A stretch of 64,000 bases of DNA from Streptomyces sp. TRM70350 (GCF_019219825.1 NZ_JAHUXH010000010.1:62001-126000); one strand, 5' to 3'; shown: positions 8,765-16,935, counted from the first letter of the stretch. Notes: generated by a model not told the origin, from the letters alone. Numbers and translations: made by a program.

Positions 8765-8836
8765 ATGAAACCGCTCTGCAGTGCGGAGTGTCGGCCGCCG
8801 AAGCACAGGCAGCGGATCGATGCTCCATGCCGCTGA
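8765..8836 (+). CDS. Possible 23-residue Cys-containing peptide
   Basis: ATG 8765 follows GGGGGAGG by three bases and lies about 20 bases from the -10 box of dyad 5. The frame encodes a basic peptide starting MKPLCSAEC and ending DAPCR, with three cysteines. A five-codon frame after dyad 10 starts similarly (Val-Lys-Pro-Arg-Cys, stop). It could be a leader peptide, a remnant of a lost gene, or chance. Confidence 0.25.
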   Translation: MKPLCSAECRPPKHRQRIDAPCR

Positions 8837-9056
8837 TGCTCCCTCGCCAAGGTGCGCGCAGCGCCCCGCAGCGTTCCCGGTCGCCGCGGCTCCGGCCGCA
8901 CTGAATGCAAGCACGGCCGCGCCGGACGGGCGGACCCGCGAGACCGGCATGTGATCGGTCTCGCGGGCGTCGGCCAGTGGCCGCTCCGGGACGACGACCT
9001 CGTGGCTCCGCCCCTGGGGCCCGGGGCGGAACGAATGGCAGCGCCCCGACCGCCCT

Positions 9057-9077
9057 TCTCTTACCTTACGCGAGAGT
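9057..9077 (+). promoter_or_regulatory. MerR-type dyad 6
   Basis: TCTCTTACC-TTACGC-GAGAGT. It is followed by AGGAGG (9091-9096) and GTG 9104, an 11-codon frame whose TAG stop is part of the -10 box of dyad 7. Confidence 0.5.
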
Positions 9078-9121
9078 CCAGTTGACCCATAGGAGGCTCC
9101 GTAGTGGGCAAACAAGCGCAC

Positions 9122-9142
9122 ATCTTTACGCATGCGTAGAGT
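9122..9142 (+). promoter_or_regulatory. MerR-type dyad 7
   Basis: ATCTTTACG-CATGCG-TAGAGT, with a central perfect palindrome TTACGCATGCGTA. No convincing gene follows on the plus strand. Confidence 0.55.
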
Positions 9143-9144
9143 TG

Positions 9145-9532
9145 GAGGTTGCCGAAGGCGCCAACTGGACACGCCCCTTCGGCGCGGCGGCCCCGGGTCC
9201 GTCCTCCATGCCTGTATGCATGGCCCGGGGCTGTCTTCGCCGCACCGCTCAGCATGAGGGAGACGGCCGAGTCCGAGACCAGTCGACTGCGGATACGCGA
9301 CGGAGGGCGCGCGGCGGATCACGCGTGCGGCTTGCCACGCGCGCTGTTGCTGCCGTTTCCCCGGCGTCTGCGGCGACTCTCGCCGTGCCGGGAGTCGCGG
9401 CCGGATCACAGGCAGCATGGCCCGTCGGCGGCTGCCTTGCATGGAGGCGGAGCACGCCGAGCTGGTGGTTGCAGGGGGCGGTGGGCAGACGGGGAGACGC
9501 CCTCACCGGTTGGCGGCGCGTGTCAGGGGTGG
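9145..9532. other. No gene recognised
   Basis: Neither strand shows a frame with family-like features, and codon-position bias is weak. It is probably decayed sequence between dyad 7 and the fragments at 9533-9909. Confidence 0.4.
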
Positions 9533-9676
9533 ATGCGCTGGAGCCAGCCGTGGGGGTGGCAGGTGATGCCGTAGAGCTCGAGGTCGCGGCGTGCCTCGAA
9601 GCGGCGCCCCTGGTCTGTGGGCTTGTGGGGGGAGCTGCGTGGCGGGGCCGTCCATGCTGCTTTGTGGCTCGGTCAC
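9533..9676 (-). pseudogene. Decayed small gene, frameshifted C-terminus
   Basis: GTG 9676 overlaps the stop of the frame at 9673-9909 (GTGA), as in a translationally coupled pair. The initial frame gives VTEPQSSMDGPATQLPPQAH; a neighbouring frame then gives a natural-looking end, RRFEARRDLELYGITCHPHG and WLQRIHP before TGA 9533. The change of frame suggests a single indel. The family is not recognised. Confidence 0.35.
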
Positions 9677-9909
9677 AGGGGTCTTTCCATCTCCGAGTAG
9701 GGGATGCCGATACCCGCTGGGCGTGCGGTGCGGCGGATCGTGGCTGCCGGCAGGTGGCGTGCACGACCGTGCGGGACGGAACGGAGGACCGCCGCCGGCA
9801 CCTGCCCCTCGGAACGATGTCCGGCTCTGCGGACTGTGGGGTTGGTGTCCGGGCGGCGCGTTTCCGCGTGGACAGTCATTTCTGCAGTCACGCCAAGCGC
9901 GTATCGCAT
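9673..9909 (-). CDS. Possible hypothetical protein, 78 aa
   Basis: The frame starts MRYALGVTAEMTVHAETRRP and ends GIGIPYSEMERPL. GGAG lies ten bases before the ATG, and the stop overlaps the GTG of the decayed frame at 9533-9676. It has no recognised domain. It may itself be a remnant. Confidence 0.3.
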   Translation of the reverse strand: MRYALGVTAEMTVHAETRRPDTNPTVRRAGHRSEGQVPAAVLRSVPHGRARHLPAATIRRTARPAGIGIPYSEMERPL

Positions 9910-10151
9910 GGTGTGGGCGCTCCGGCGAAGTGCCGGATCACCCGTCGCGTGTCAGGAATGCCTTGAGTTCCGCAGCGGGATCGGGCCTGAGTGACCGACG
10001 GCAACGGGCCGATCAGGAGCCCGTTGGCCTTCTGCGCTCACCCCCGTCCTGTCTCATCGGCAGACCGGCACAGCGGCCGTTGCGCGCCGCCGCTGACTTC
10101 GAGGCCCCCCGGGGGTGGCGGAGGTTGGGGAATGTCGGCGGCGGGCGCTGT

Positions 10152-10391
10152 TCAGTAAGCCCACCAGCGGCCCGTGGACAGCTGAGGTACCCAGCGGGCC
10201 ATGCCGTCCTCGCCGACGCGCCGTGCGTAGGCGGTCTTCACTTGGGTGCTTTGTACGGTGCAGGAGCGGGACCAGTTCCCGCGGGCGTCGACGTACTCGA
10301 AGGCCACGTCGCCGCTCTCCGTGCGGGTGGCGCGGCCCGCGGTGAGGATCATCTCGCTGCCATCGGCCATCTCCAGCAGAAAGATCCCCAT
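10152..10391 (-). CDS. Hypothetical protein, 79 aa, tandem paralogue A
   Basis: Starts MGIFLLEMADGSEMILTAGR and ends WVPQLSTGRWWAY. It has the same length and the same ending pattern (Trp-x-Pro-Gln-x-x-Thr-Gly-x-Trp-Trp-x-Tyr) as the next gene upstream (10435-10674), so the two are tandem duplicates. It has no membrane span or signal peptide; the predicted content is mostly beta strand. It is the third gene of a minus-strand run starting at the DUF2795-like gene, likely transcribed from dyad 8. Confidence 0.65.
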   Translation of the reverse strand: MGIFLLEMADGSEMILTAGRATRTESGDVAFEYVDARGNWSRSCTVQSTQVKTAYARRVGEDGMARWVPQLSTGRWWAY

Positions 10392-10434
10392 CAGGTCCCT
10401 CCCATCGGGCGTTAGTGGCGTGGCGTATGCGGTG

Positions 10435-10674
10435 TCAGTAACACCACCAGGTGCCGGTTGCGGGCTGGGGAAGCCAGCCGTAGCCGCCTCCGTCGAGCGG
10501 GGCCTGGCGGAAGACCGCGGTCACCGCCTCCGCCGGGTACGCCTTGAAGCGGACCGGCGGGCCGTGCTGGTCGGCGCGTTCCAGCACGATCTCCCCTTCG
10601 GCCGTGCGCCCGGCGGCGTCCGCCTCGATGACGGTGTCCTCACCACTGGCGAACTGGAGCATGAACAGGGCCAT
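10435..10674 (-). CDS. Hypothetical protein, 79 aa, tandem paralogue B
   Basis: Starts MALFMLQFASGEDTVIEADA and ends GWLPQPATGTWWCY. It aligns along its full length with paralogue A at roughly one residue in three, most strongly at both ends. It lies 20 bases downstream of the DUF2795-like gene and 43 bases upstream of paralogue A on the same strand, consistent with one transcript. No function can be given. Confidence 0.65.
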   Translation of the reverse strand: MALFMLQFASGEDTVIEADAAGRTAEGEIVLERADQHGPPVRFKAYPAEAVTAVFRQAPLDGGGYGWLPQPATGTWWCY

Positions 10675-10694
10675 GATGCGGCTGTCCTGCCGTT

Positions 10695-10901
10695 TCAGGC
10701 GCCGACCGGCACACGCGGCAGGTCCTCCCAGACCTGGCGCAGTTCGGTGTAGCGGCGGTCGGGCAGCGCCGAGAGGACCTCAAGGACCTCCGGGCGGGCA
10801 TCGGCGGCGGCGATGAGCATGTCGTGCTTGCTCACGGCGCCGTTGGCGAACAGTCCGGCCAGACGGTCGGCGATCTCAATGCGGGTGACCTCTTCGGCCA
10901 T
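10695..10901 (-). CDS. DUF2795-like small protein, 68 aa
   Basis: The chosen start is ATG 10901, with GGGGAGAG just upstream; a longer frame from 11030 has no ribosome site and runs through the structured leader. The sequence MAEEVTRIEIADRLAGLFAN, VSKHDMLIAAADARPEVLEV and LPDRRYTELRQVWEDLP is a helical pattern like the DUF2795 proteins of actinomycetes, whose role is unknown. It heads the three-gene unit read leftward from dyad 8 through a leader of about 170 nt. Confidence 0.65.
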   Translation of the reverse strand: MAEEVTRIEIADRLAGLFANGAVSKHDMLIAAADARPEVLEVLSALPDRRYTELRQVWEDLPRVPVGA

Positions 10902-10985
10902 GGCTCTCCCCAAGGTGTGGAATACGTCAGCGCAGGCGTGCTCTTCGACGGCGCTGAACTGGTCGGGGCAGCCCGAACGGGCGGC

Positions 10986-11081
10986 TCTGGCACCGCCCCC
11001 GAGCAGCGGCCGAGACAACGGAGCGGACACGGCCCGGGGACGGCTTTCGAAAGCAGACCGACTAGGTCGGCGAGCAACACT
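10986..11081 (-). ncRNA. Structured leader, copy 2 (candidate RNA element)
   Basis: Downstream of the minus-strand -10 box of dyad 8, this leader resembles 8630-8723 over about 100 bases. Its stem is formed by 11043-11035 and 11001-10993 read on the minus strand (CCGTCCCCG with CGGGGGCGG, one U-G pair). Read as plus-strand RNA the same positions would include a C-A mismatch, which favours minus-strand transcription. It leads into the DUF2795-like gene. Confidence 0.45.
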
Positions 11082-11102
11082 ACTCTAACGCAAGGGAAGA
11101 GT
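11082..11102. promoter_or_regulatory. MerR-type dyad 8
   Basis: ACTCTAACG-CAAGGG-AAGAGT. The minus strand ends in a perfect TAGAGT and would drive the DUF2795-like unit. The 30 bases to its right resemble those right of dyad 5. Confidence 0.65.
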
Positions 11103-11179
11103 TGGTTGGCAAGGGTCGTATAACGATCAGCAATACCCCAGGGGAGAGTGAGGTTCCGGCGCACCCCGATGTTTCCTCA

Positions 11180-11200
11180 TCACTGACGTTGGGTGAGAGT
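11180..11200 (+). promoter_or_regulatory. MerR-type dyad 9
   Basis: TCACTGACG-TTGGGT-GAGAGT. An ATG follows immediately but without a recognisable gene. Confidence 0.45.
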
Positions 11201-11646
11201 ATGCAGCCGAGAGGGCGGCGCCGTGGAGACTGGTGACGCGCCGCCTCGCGGATCCGGAGCCGTATCCCCGTGCGGCCCGCAGGCCGCGGCCGTACGCCCC
11301 GGGGGCGAAGTTCCCGCCCGTTCTGTGCTCCCGGGGCGTCGGCATCTTCTCACTCATGGCCTGTTCTCACGGATGGAGCAGATGGAGGCGGCCCGGCAGG
11401 GATACGCAGGGGAGCATGGACATCGCGGGCGGGCGTGCCGTCGAGATCCAGCAGGTAGGCGCCCCAGGCCCGTTCGAAGCGCAGGCGCCGCGGCACACCC
11501 GCGAAGCCGCCGGGGCCCGCGAGGCCACCCGGTCGGGCAGTGCGACGCGGCCGCGCGGGGCGGCGCAGGACCGCCCCGGAGCGGCCGCACCGCCCGCCCC
11601 TGCGTGTCGGAACGAGAGGCACAGGGCATCCAAGACCGTGCGTGCA

Positions 11647-11667
11647 TCTCTGACGTAACGCGAGAGT
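11647..11667 (+). promoter_or_regulatory. MerR-type dyad 10
   Basis: TCTCTGACG-TAACGC-GAGAGT. It is followed by AAGAAGG and a five-codon frame (GTG AAG CCA CGC TGT, stop). Confidence 0.5.
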
Positions 11668-11713
11668 TCCAAGAAGGTGAAGCCACGCTGTTAACCCGGA
11701 AGGTCCATCCCAG

Positions 11714-11734
11714 ACCCTCACGTATCGGTAGAGT
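11714..11734 (+). promoter_or_regulatory. MerR-type dyad 11
   Basis: ACCCTCACG-TATCGG-TAGAGT, 47 bases after dyad 10 and facing the phosphofructokinase remnant at 12087. Confidence 0.55.
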
Positions 11735-12086
11735 AGTCGGCCGCTGCATGGGACACCTCGGCCGGCACGGCGGCTCCGGTAGGTCCTCCAGTTATACGAC
11801 CGGGGCCGCCGCCCTCCCCCGGGCCACGCCCGCCCGGCTCTTGCCAAGGGCCGCCTGTCAGCTCGGTGTGGTCGGACGGCACTTCACGACCGTGCCCGTG
11901 ACGGATGCTGCGCCACAGGTGGCGAGCCAGCGGTCGAGTACGGGTCGGCGGGAGCGGTGGGGGATCCGGAGACGCCGGTGACGTTTGTGTGCGGACTGCG
12001 GGACGAGGGAAGATCACGCCCCTCGGTGGCGCGCCGCCGTCTGCACACGGCGGATGGGGGCAGTCGGCGGCGAACGGCGGCGGCGC

Positions 12087-12785
12087 GGCTGATGTCGGAC
12101 AGCGGCCTGCCCGTCGTGGGTGTGCCGAAGACCATCGACAACGACATCGCCGTCACGGACGTCGCCTTCGGCTTCGACACCGCGGTGACCGTGGCCACCG
12201 AGGCCCTCGACCGGCTCAAGACCACCGCCGAGTCCCACCAGCGCGTCCTCGTGGTCGAGGTCATGGGACGCCACACCGGCTGGATCGCGCTGCACTCCGG
12301 CATGGCGGCCGGCGCGCACGCCATCGTCGTCCCCGAACGGCCCTTTGACATCGAGGAGTTGGCCAAGCGGGTCGGCGAACGGTTCGAGGCCGGCAAGCGG
12401 TTCGCGATCGTCGTGGCCGCGGAGGGTGCCAAGCCGCGGCCCGGCACCATGGTGTTCGACGAGGGCGGCAAGGACATCTACGGGCACGAACGCTTCGCCG
12501 GCATCGCCCGCCAGCTCTCCGTGGAACTGGAGCAGCGGCTCGGCAAGGAGGCCCGGCCCGTCGTCCTCGGCCACGTCCAGCGCGGCGGCACCCCCACCGC
12601 CTACGACCGTGTACTGGCGACACGGTTCGGCTGGCACGCCGTGGAGGCCGTACACCGTGGCGAGTTCGGCAGGATGACCGCCCTGCGCGGCACGGACATC
12701 GTGATGGTGCCGCTCGCCGGGGCCGCGGAGACGCTCAAGACGGTGCCGCAGGAGCGGTGCGACGAAGCCGAATGCGTGGGTGACA
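12087..12785 (+). pseudogene. pfkA (remnant): 6-phosphofructokinase (PfkA), N-terminally truncated
   Basis: The frame contains the PfkA motifs VGVPKTIDNDIA, EVMGRHTGWIALHSGM and LGHVQRGGTPTAYDRVLATR and ends LKTVPQERCDEAE, which is the usual C-terminus. About the first 110 residues, including the glycine-rich ATP-binding segments, are absent: the homology begins abruptly at RLMSDSGLP. The normal stop has also been lost, so the frame runs on into the next gene. It cannot be an active kinase. It lies downstream of dyads 10 and 11. Confidence 0.85.
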
Positions 12786-12896
12786 TGAGTCCCCGCCCGC
12801 GTGCCCGGCGTCTGCCCTGGGGCTCGGTAAAGCAGTTGCCCACCTCTGCTCCCGCCCCGGCATCATCGTCGGGATCCGACCATCCCTCACCCTCCA

Positions 12897-13543
12897 TGGA
12901 GACCGTGTTGACCACCGACCGCTTCCCGGACCTCACCCGCACCGGCACGGCCGTGATCGGCACCCGGTATGTCGGAGACGCCGAGCGGCAGCAGCTCGTC
13001 ACCGACGCCGAAGCCAACGCACTGGACTGCACGGCCCCGCCCCGGGGCCTGGCCGCCGTGAGCTGGTTCGCGAGCACGGACGGCGAGACCGTGCTGACGC
13101 TCGCACAATGGGACAGTGCCCTGGCCCACGACGCATACCTGCGCGGCGGCGGCTACGCGGCCCCGCTGGCCGGCCCGCCCCGCTACCGCCTCCACCGCAG
13201 CCTGGCCGAGGAGCATGAGACCCGCGTCCCGGGCTGCCTGATCACCGCCGCCTTCGACGTCGACGGACCCGAGCGCCAGCGCCACCTCGTCGACAGCCTC
13301 GTCGCCGTCCAGCCCGAGGACGGCGGGCATCCCGGGGCGATCTCCGCGCACTTCCTGCTGAGCGCCGACGGCACCCGGGTGCTCCTCTGCGCCGAGTGGA
13401 CCAGCATCGAGGCGCATCAGGAGGCCGCCGAGGCCGGCGACCACGACAAGGGACACGACATCATGTCGGGAACGCCCGGCGTACGCCTCACCCACGGCGG
13501 GCGCTACCGCCTCCACCGCTCACTGTCCCTCCGCCTGCCGTGA
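12897..13543 (+). CDS. ABM-domain (antibiotic biosynthesis monooxygenase-like) protein
   Basis: About 215 residues from ATG 12897 (METVLTTDRFPDLTRTGTAV); TTG 12909 with GGAG upstream is an alternative start. Two dimeric alpha-beta-barrel modules are visible, each with a WFASTDGETVLTLAQWDS or LLSADGTRVLLCAEWTS strand pair and each ending YRLHRSL. Such proteins are cofactor-free oxygenases or heme-binding relatives, and many have no known substrate. The open frame is continuous with the phosphofructokinase remnant upstream, which is an accident of decay rather than a designed fusion. Confidence 0.7.
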
Positions 13544-13593
13544 CCGGCACGCCCGGCTTCCCGCCGCTCCTCGCATGGCATCACCTGGCAGGC

Positions 13594-13632
13594 AGTGGTT
13601 CACCTCGGCAGACTCTCCGGTAGCGTCAGGAT
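13594..13632 (+). promoter_or_regulatory. Probable leaderless promoter of RNase J gene
   Basis: TTCACC and TAGCGT are separated by 16 bases, and TAGCGT ends six bases before ATG 13633. There is no Shine-Dalgarno sequence, so the mRNA probably starts at or next to the ATG. Confidence 0.45.
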
Positions 13633-15318
13633 ATGAGCCATCCGCACCCAGAACTCAAAGCCGCCCCGCCGCTGCCCGACGGAGGGCTGAGGATCACCGC
13701 CCTGGGCGGCCTGGGCGAAATCGGTCGCAACATGACCGTCTTCGAGCATGCCGGCAAGCTGCTGATCGTGGACTGCGGTGTGCTGTTCCCCGAGGAAAAC
13801 CAGCCCGGCGTGGACGTGATCCTGCCCGACTTCACCTCGATCCGGGACCGCCTCGACGACATCGCGGCCATCGTCCTCACCCACGGCCACGAAGACCACA
13901 TCGGCGGCGTTCCCTACCTGCTCAGGGAGCGGGCCGACATTCCCGTCGTCGGCTCCAAGCTCACCCTCGCCTTCATCGAGGCCAAGCTCAAAGAGCACGG
14001 CATCACCCCCCGCACGGTGCGCGTGCGCGAAGGCGACCGGCGCGGCTTCGGTCCCTTCGACTGCGAGTTCCTGGCCGTCAACCACTCCATCCCGGACGGG
14101 CTCGCACTGGCCCTGCGCACCGGAGCCGGGCTGGTGCTGCACACCGGCGACTTCAAGATGGACCAGTTCCCCCTCGACGACCGCATCACCGACCTGCGCG
14201 CCTTCGCCCGCCTCGGCGAGGAGGGCGTGGACCTGTTCCTGGTCGACTCCACCAACGCCGAGGTCCCCGGCTTCACCACCTCCGAGCGCGAACTGAACCC
14301 CGCGATCGAGCAGGTCATGCGCACCGCACCACGCCGGGTCATCGTCTCCAGCTTCGCCAGCCACGTACACCGCATCCAGCAGATCCTCGACGCCGCCCAC
14401 CAGCACGGCCGCAAGGTGGCCTTCGTGGGCCGCTCGATGGTCCGCAACATGGGCATCGCCCGCGACCTGGGCTACCTCAGGGTCCCGCCCGGCCTGCTGG
14501 TCAGCACCAAGGAACTGGAGAAGCTGCCGGACCATCAGGTCACGCTGGTGTGCACCGGATCGCAGGGCGAGCCGATGGCCGCACTGTCCCGCATGGCCAA
14601 CCGCGACCACGCGATCCGCATCAGCGAGGGCGACACCGTCCTGCTCGCCAGCTCCCTCATCCCCGGCAACGAGAACGCCGTCTACCGGGTCATCAACGGC
14701 CTGACCCGGTGGGGCGCCAACGTCGTCCACAAGGGCAACGCCAAAGTGCACGTCTCCGGCCACGCCAGCGCCGGGGAACTCGTCTACTGCTACAACATCG
14801 TCCGCCCCCGCAACGTCATGCCCGTGCACGGCGAGTATCGTCACCTGCGGGCCAACGCCGACCTGGCCATCCGTACCGGTGTCGACCCCGAGCGGGTCGT
14901 CATCGCCGAGGACGGTGTCGTCGTCGACCTCGTCGACGGCCGCGCCTCCATCACGGGCAAGGTGCCCGCGGGGAACGTCTACGTGGAGGGCATGGAAGCC
15001 GGCGGCGCGACGGAGGCATCCCTCAAGGACCGCCGCACCCTCGCCGAGGAGGGCGTCGTCACGGTCGTGGCCATCGTCGACGCCGATACCGGCGCCCTGG
15101 CCGAGCCCCCCGACTTCCTGGCCCGCGGCTTCGTCCACGACGACACCACCTTCGAGCCGGTCATCCCCGTCATCGAGAAGACGCTGGCCAACGCCGCACA
15201 GGAAGGCGTCGGCGACGCCCACCAGCTCGAACAGCTCATCGCCCGCGCCGTGGCGAACTGGGCCTTCCGCACCCACCGCCGCAGGCCCCTGATCATCCCC
15301 GTCATCATCGACGCCTGA
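13633..15318 (+). CDS. rnj: Ribonuclease J
   Basis: 561 residues, the usual RNase J length. The metallo-beta-lactamase core has LTHGHEDHIGG near residues 80-91 (zinc ligands), LGGLGEIGRNM near residue 25, and the beta-CASP region with VSSFASHVHRIQQIL and CTGSQGEPMAAL. VHVSGHASAGEL and PVHGEYRHL follow, and a C-terminal domain ends FRTHRRRPLIIPVIIDA. RNase J combines 5'-3' exonuclease and endonuclease activity and matures rRNA and mRNA. The housekeeping copy in Streptomyces lies beside dapA; here the neighbours are an ABM protein and a spermidine-synthase-like gene, so this is probably an accessory paralogue. Confidence 0.93.
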   Translation: MSHPHPELKAAPPLPDGGLRITALGGLGEIGRNMTVFEHAGKLLIVDCGVLFPEENQPGVDVILPDFTSIRDRLDDIAAIVLTHGHEDHIGGVPYLLRERADIPVVGSKLTLAFIEAKLKEHGITPRTVRVREGDRRGFGPFDCEFLAVNHSIPDGLALALRTGAGLVLHTGDFKMDQFPLDDRITDLRAFARLGEEGVDLFLVDSTNAEVPGFTTSERELNPAIEQVMRTAPRRVIVSSFASHVHRIQQILDAAHQHGRKVAFVGRSMVRNMGIARDLGYLRVPPGLLVSTKELEKLPDHQVTLVCTGSQGEPMAALSRMANRDHAIRISEGDTVLLASSLIPGNENAVYRVINGLTRWGANVVHKGNAKVHVSGHASAGELVYCYNIVRPRNVMPVHGEYRHLRANADLAIRTGVDPERVVIAEDGVVVDLVDGRASITGKVPAGNVYVEGMEAGGATEASLKDRRTLAEEGVVTVVAIVDADTGALAEPPDFLARGFVHDDTTFEPVIPVIEKTLANAAQEGVGDAHQLEQLIARAVANWAFRTHRRRPLIIPVIIDA

Positions 15319-15373
15319 CCGGGCCGCGCCCCAACTCCCCCCAGCACACTGACGACACCAGAGAGGTGAACGG

Positions 15374-16102
15374 ATGAGCCTGCGCTTCGAGGAGATCGAC
15401 TGGCAGCCGACGCCGATCGGTGAGATCAGTCTGCGGCGGCGCCGCCACCCGGGGTCGGGCGAGGACGTGTACGAGGTGAAGCTCGGCGACGAGTTCCTGA
15501 TGTCCAGCCTCTTCACCACCGGCGAGACCGCGCTGGCGGAACTGGCACTGGCCAAGCTGCCGGACACCCAACTGGACGTCGCCGTCGGCGGACTCGGACT
15601 CGGCTACACCGCCCAGGCGGCCCTGGACGACCCCCGGGTGCGCTCCCTGACCGTGATCGAAGCGCTCGCCGAAGTCATCGACTGGCACCAACGGGGCCTG
15701 GTGCCCCTCGGGGCCCGGCTGTCCTCGGACGCCCGCTGCCGCCTGGTGCACGGCGACTTCTTCGCGCTGGCCGCCGACCCGAGCGGTCTGGATCCCAAAG
15801 AGCCGGGCCGCCGCTTCCACGCCATCCTGCTGGACATCGACCACTCGCCGCGCCATGTACTCCACTCCCGGCACGCGGCGCTCTACCAGCCTCCCGGGCT
15901 CCGCGCCCTCGCCGAACACCTCCACCCCGGCGGGGTGTTCGCCCTGTGGTCGAACGACCCGCCCGACGAGCAGTTCACCTCCGCGCTCACCGAGGTCTTC
16001 GCACAGGCAGCCGCCCATATCGTCGAGTTCGACAACCCCCTGCAAGGCGGCACCTCGGCCAACACCGTCTATGTAGCAGGCATGGAACCGGGCACGCCGT
16101 AG
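15374..16102 (+). CDS. Spermidine-synthase-like class I methyltransferase-fold protein
   Basis: 242 residues with GAGAGGTGA upstream of ATG 15374. The Rossmann core shows LDVAVGGLGLGYTAQAALDD (nucleotide-binding glycine loop), VRSLTVIEALAEVIDWHQ (acidic residue after strand 2), VHGDFFAL, and FHAILLDIDHSPRHVL. This is the pattern of the spermine/spermidine-synthase family members that are annotated only generically in Streptomyces. The real substrate is unknown. It lies 55 bases downstream of RNase J on the same strand and is probably co-transcribed. Confidence 0.75.
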   Translation: MSLRFEEIDWQPTPIGEISLRRRRHPGSGEDVYEVKLGDEFLMSSLFTTGETALAELALAKLPDTQLDVAVGGLGLGYTAQAALDDPRVRSLTVIEALAEVIDWHQRGLVPLGARLSSDARCRLVHGDFFALAADPSGLDPKEPGRRFHAILLDIDHSPRHVLHSRHAALYQPPGLRALAEHLHPGGVFALWSNDPPDEQFTSALTEVFAQAAAHIVEFDNPLQGGTSANTVYVAGMEPGTP

Positions 16103-16206
16103 GGTGACGTCCCGAGTCGGAACGGCATCGCGCCGTCGCTCGGGCATCGCTGGAGCAGCAGGGAGCCCGCAACACGGTCGGTGGCTGCCGCCCCCTGGCG
16201 CCGCGG

Positions 16207-16869
16207 TCAGCGGGAGACGGTCAGGTCCAGGGCGCGGGGGATCTCGGCGAACGCCTCCTGCACCCGGCGGGCGAGGGTGGTGCGACGGCCGTACCCAGTG
16301 TCACCGCCCTCACCGCGCCCGGCAGACCAGTTCTTGGCCCCGCACCGGTAGACGCCGAGCGTGAACTCACCCAGGAGTCGCAGCCGGACGTCCCAGCGGC
16401 TGTCCGTGCCGAGTTGCCTTTCCAGTTCCTCAACCAAACGTTCCTGTGCCTGGAAGGACAGCATGGTGCTCTGCTTGCGCAGGGCCGCCGTGCCGGCGAT
16501 GAGCCGGCGTGTGGCCAGGAAGCGCCGCTCCCAGTCGTCTCCCATGCCGTTGATCGTGGAGATGAGCGTCGCGTGCAGTGCCGTGAGCACGGAACCGGCC
16601 AGTTCCGTGTGCGCCAGCTCCTCGAGGTAGGCGTCCCACAGTTCGGCCTCGGCGGCGATCGCCACGTCCTCTTTCGAGGCGAAGTGGCGGAAGAAGGTCC
16701 GCTTGGAGATCTCGACCTTGTCGACGAGCTCGCTGAGCGTCACGTCGTCGAAGCCCCGCTCGGTGAAGAGTTCCAGTGCCGTCGCCGCCAAGGCATGGCG
16801 GGTGCGCAGCTTCTTGCGCTCGCGGAGCGGCAGGTGCGGTGAGGGGGACAGGGAGGGATCCGGCGCCAT
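16207..16869 (-). CDS. TetR-family regulator, divergent from ABC exporter
   Basis: 220 residues. The DNA-binding domain has TRHALAATALELFTERGFDD and LVDKVEISKRTFFRHFASKE (residues 20-70), and the C-terminal ligand domain begins DAYLEELAHTEL. A long inverted repeat (16903-16935) lies between it and the exporter gene, so it most likely represses the exporter and itself. The effector is unknown, presumably a compound exported by the neighbour. Confidence 0.85.
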   Translation of the reverse strand: MAPDPSLSPSPHLPLRERKKLRTRHALAATALELFTERGFDDVTLSELVDKVEISKRTFFRHFASKEDVAIAAEAELWDAYLEELAHTELAGSVLTALHATLISTINGMGDDWERRFLATRRLIAGTAALRKQSTMLSFQAQERLVEELERQLGTDSRWDVRLRLLGEFTLGVYRCGAKNWSAGRGEGGDTGYGRRTTLARRVQEAFAEIPRALDLTVSR

Positions 16870-16902
16870 CCCGCAGAGTGTAGTCCCGCCTCTCCGGTCA
16901 AA

Positions 16903-16935
16903 ATGCCACTGGGTTTACTTTGCCTCATGTGGCAT
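16903..16935. promoter_or_regulatory. Probable TetR operator
   Basis: ATGCCAC (16903-16909) and GTGGCAT (16929-16935) are a perfect inverted repeat with 19 bases between; TGCC and GGCA form a tighter inner dyad at 16921-16934. It sits in the 107-bp divergent space between the TetR gene and the ABC exporter. Confidence 0.6.

Larger units (their letters stand above)
11104..12086. other. Decayed interval with three dyads, no gene recognised
   Basis: Long frames exist on both strands because of the GC content, but none has family features. A minus-strand stretch near 11350-11500 (RRLRFERAWGAYLLDLDGTP) looks protein-like without a recognised family. The identifiable content is dyads 9, 10 and 11. 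Confidence 0.45.

Noticed and set aside
12780..12896. A designed phosphofructokinase-monooxygenase fusion
   Set aside because: The joining residues are disordered and the kinase part lacks its ATP site; loss of a stop codon explains the open frame.
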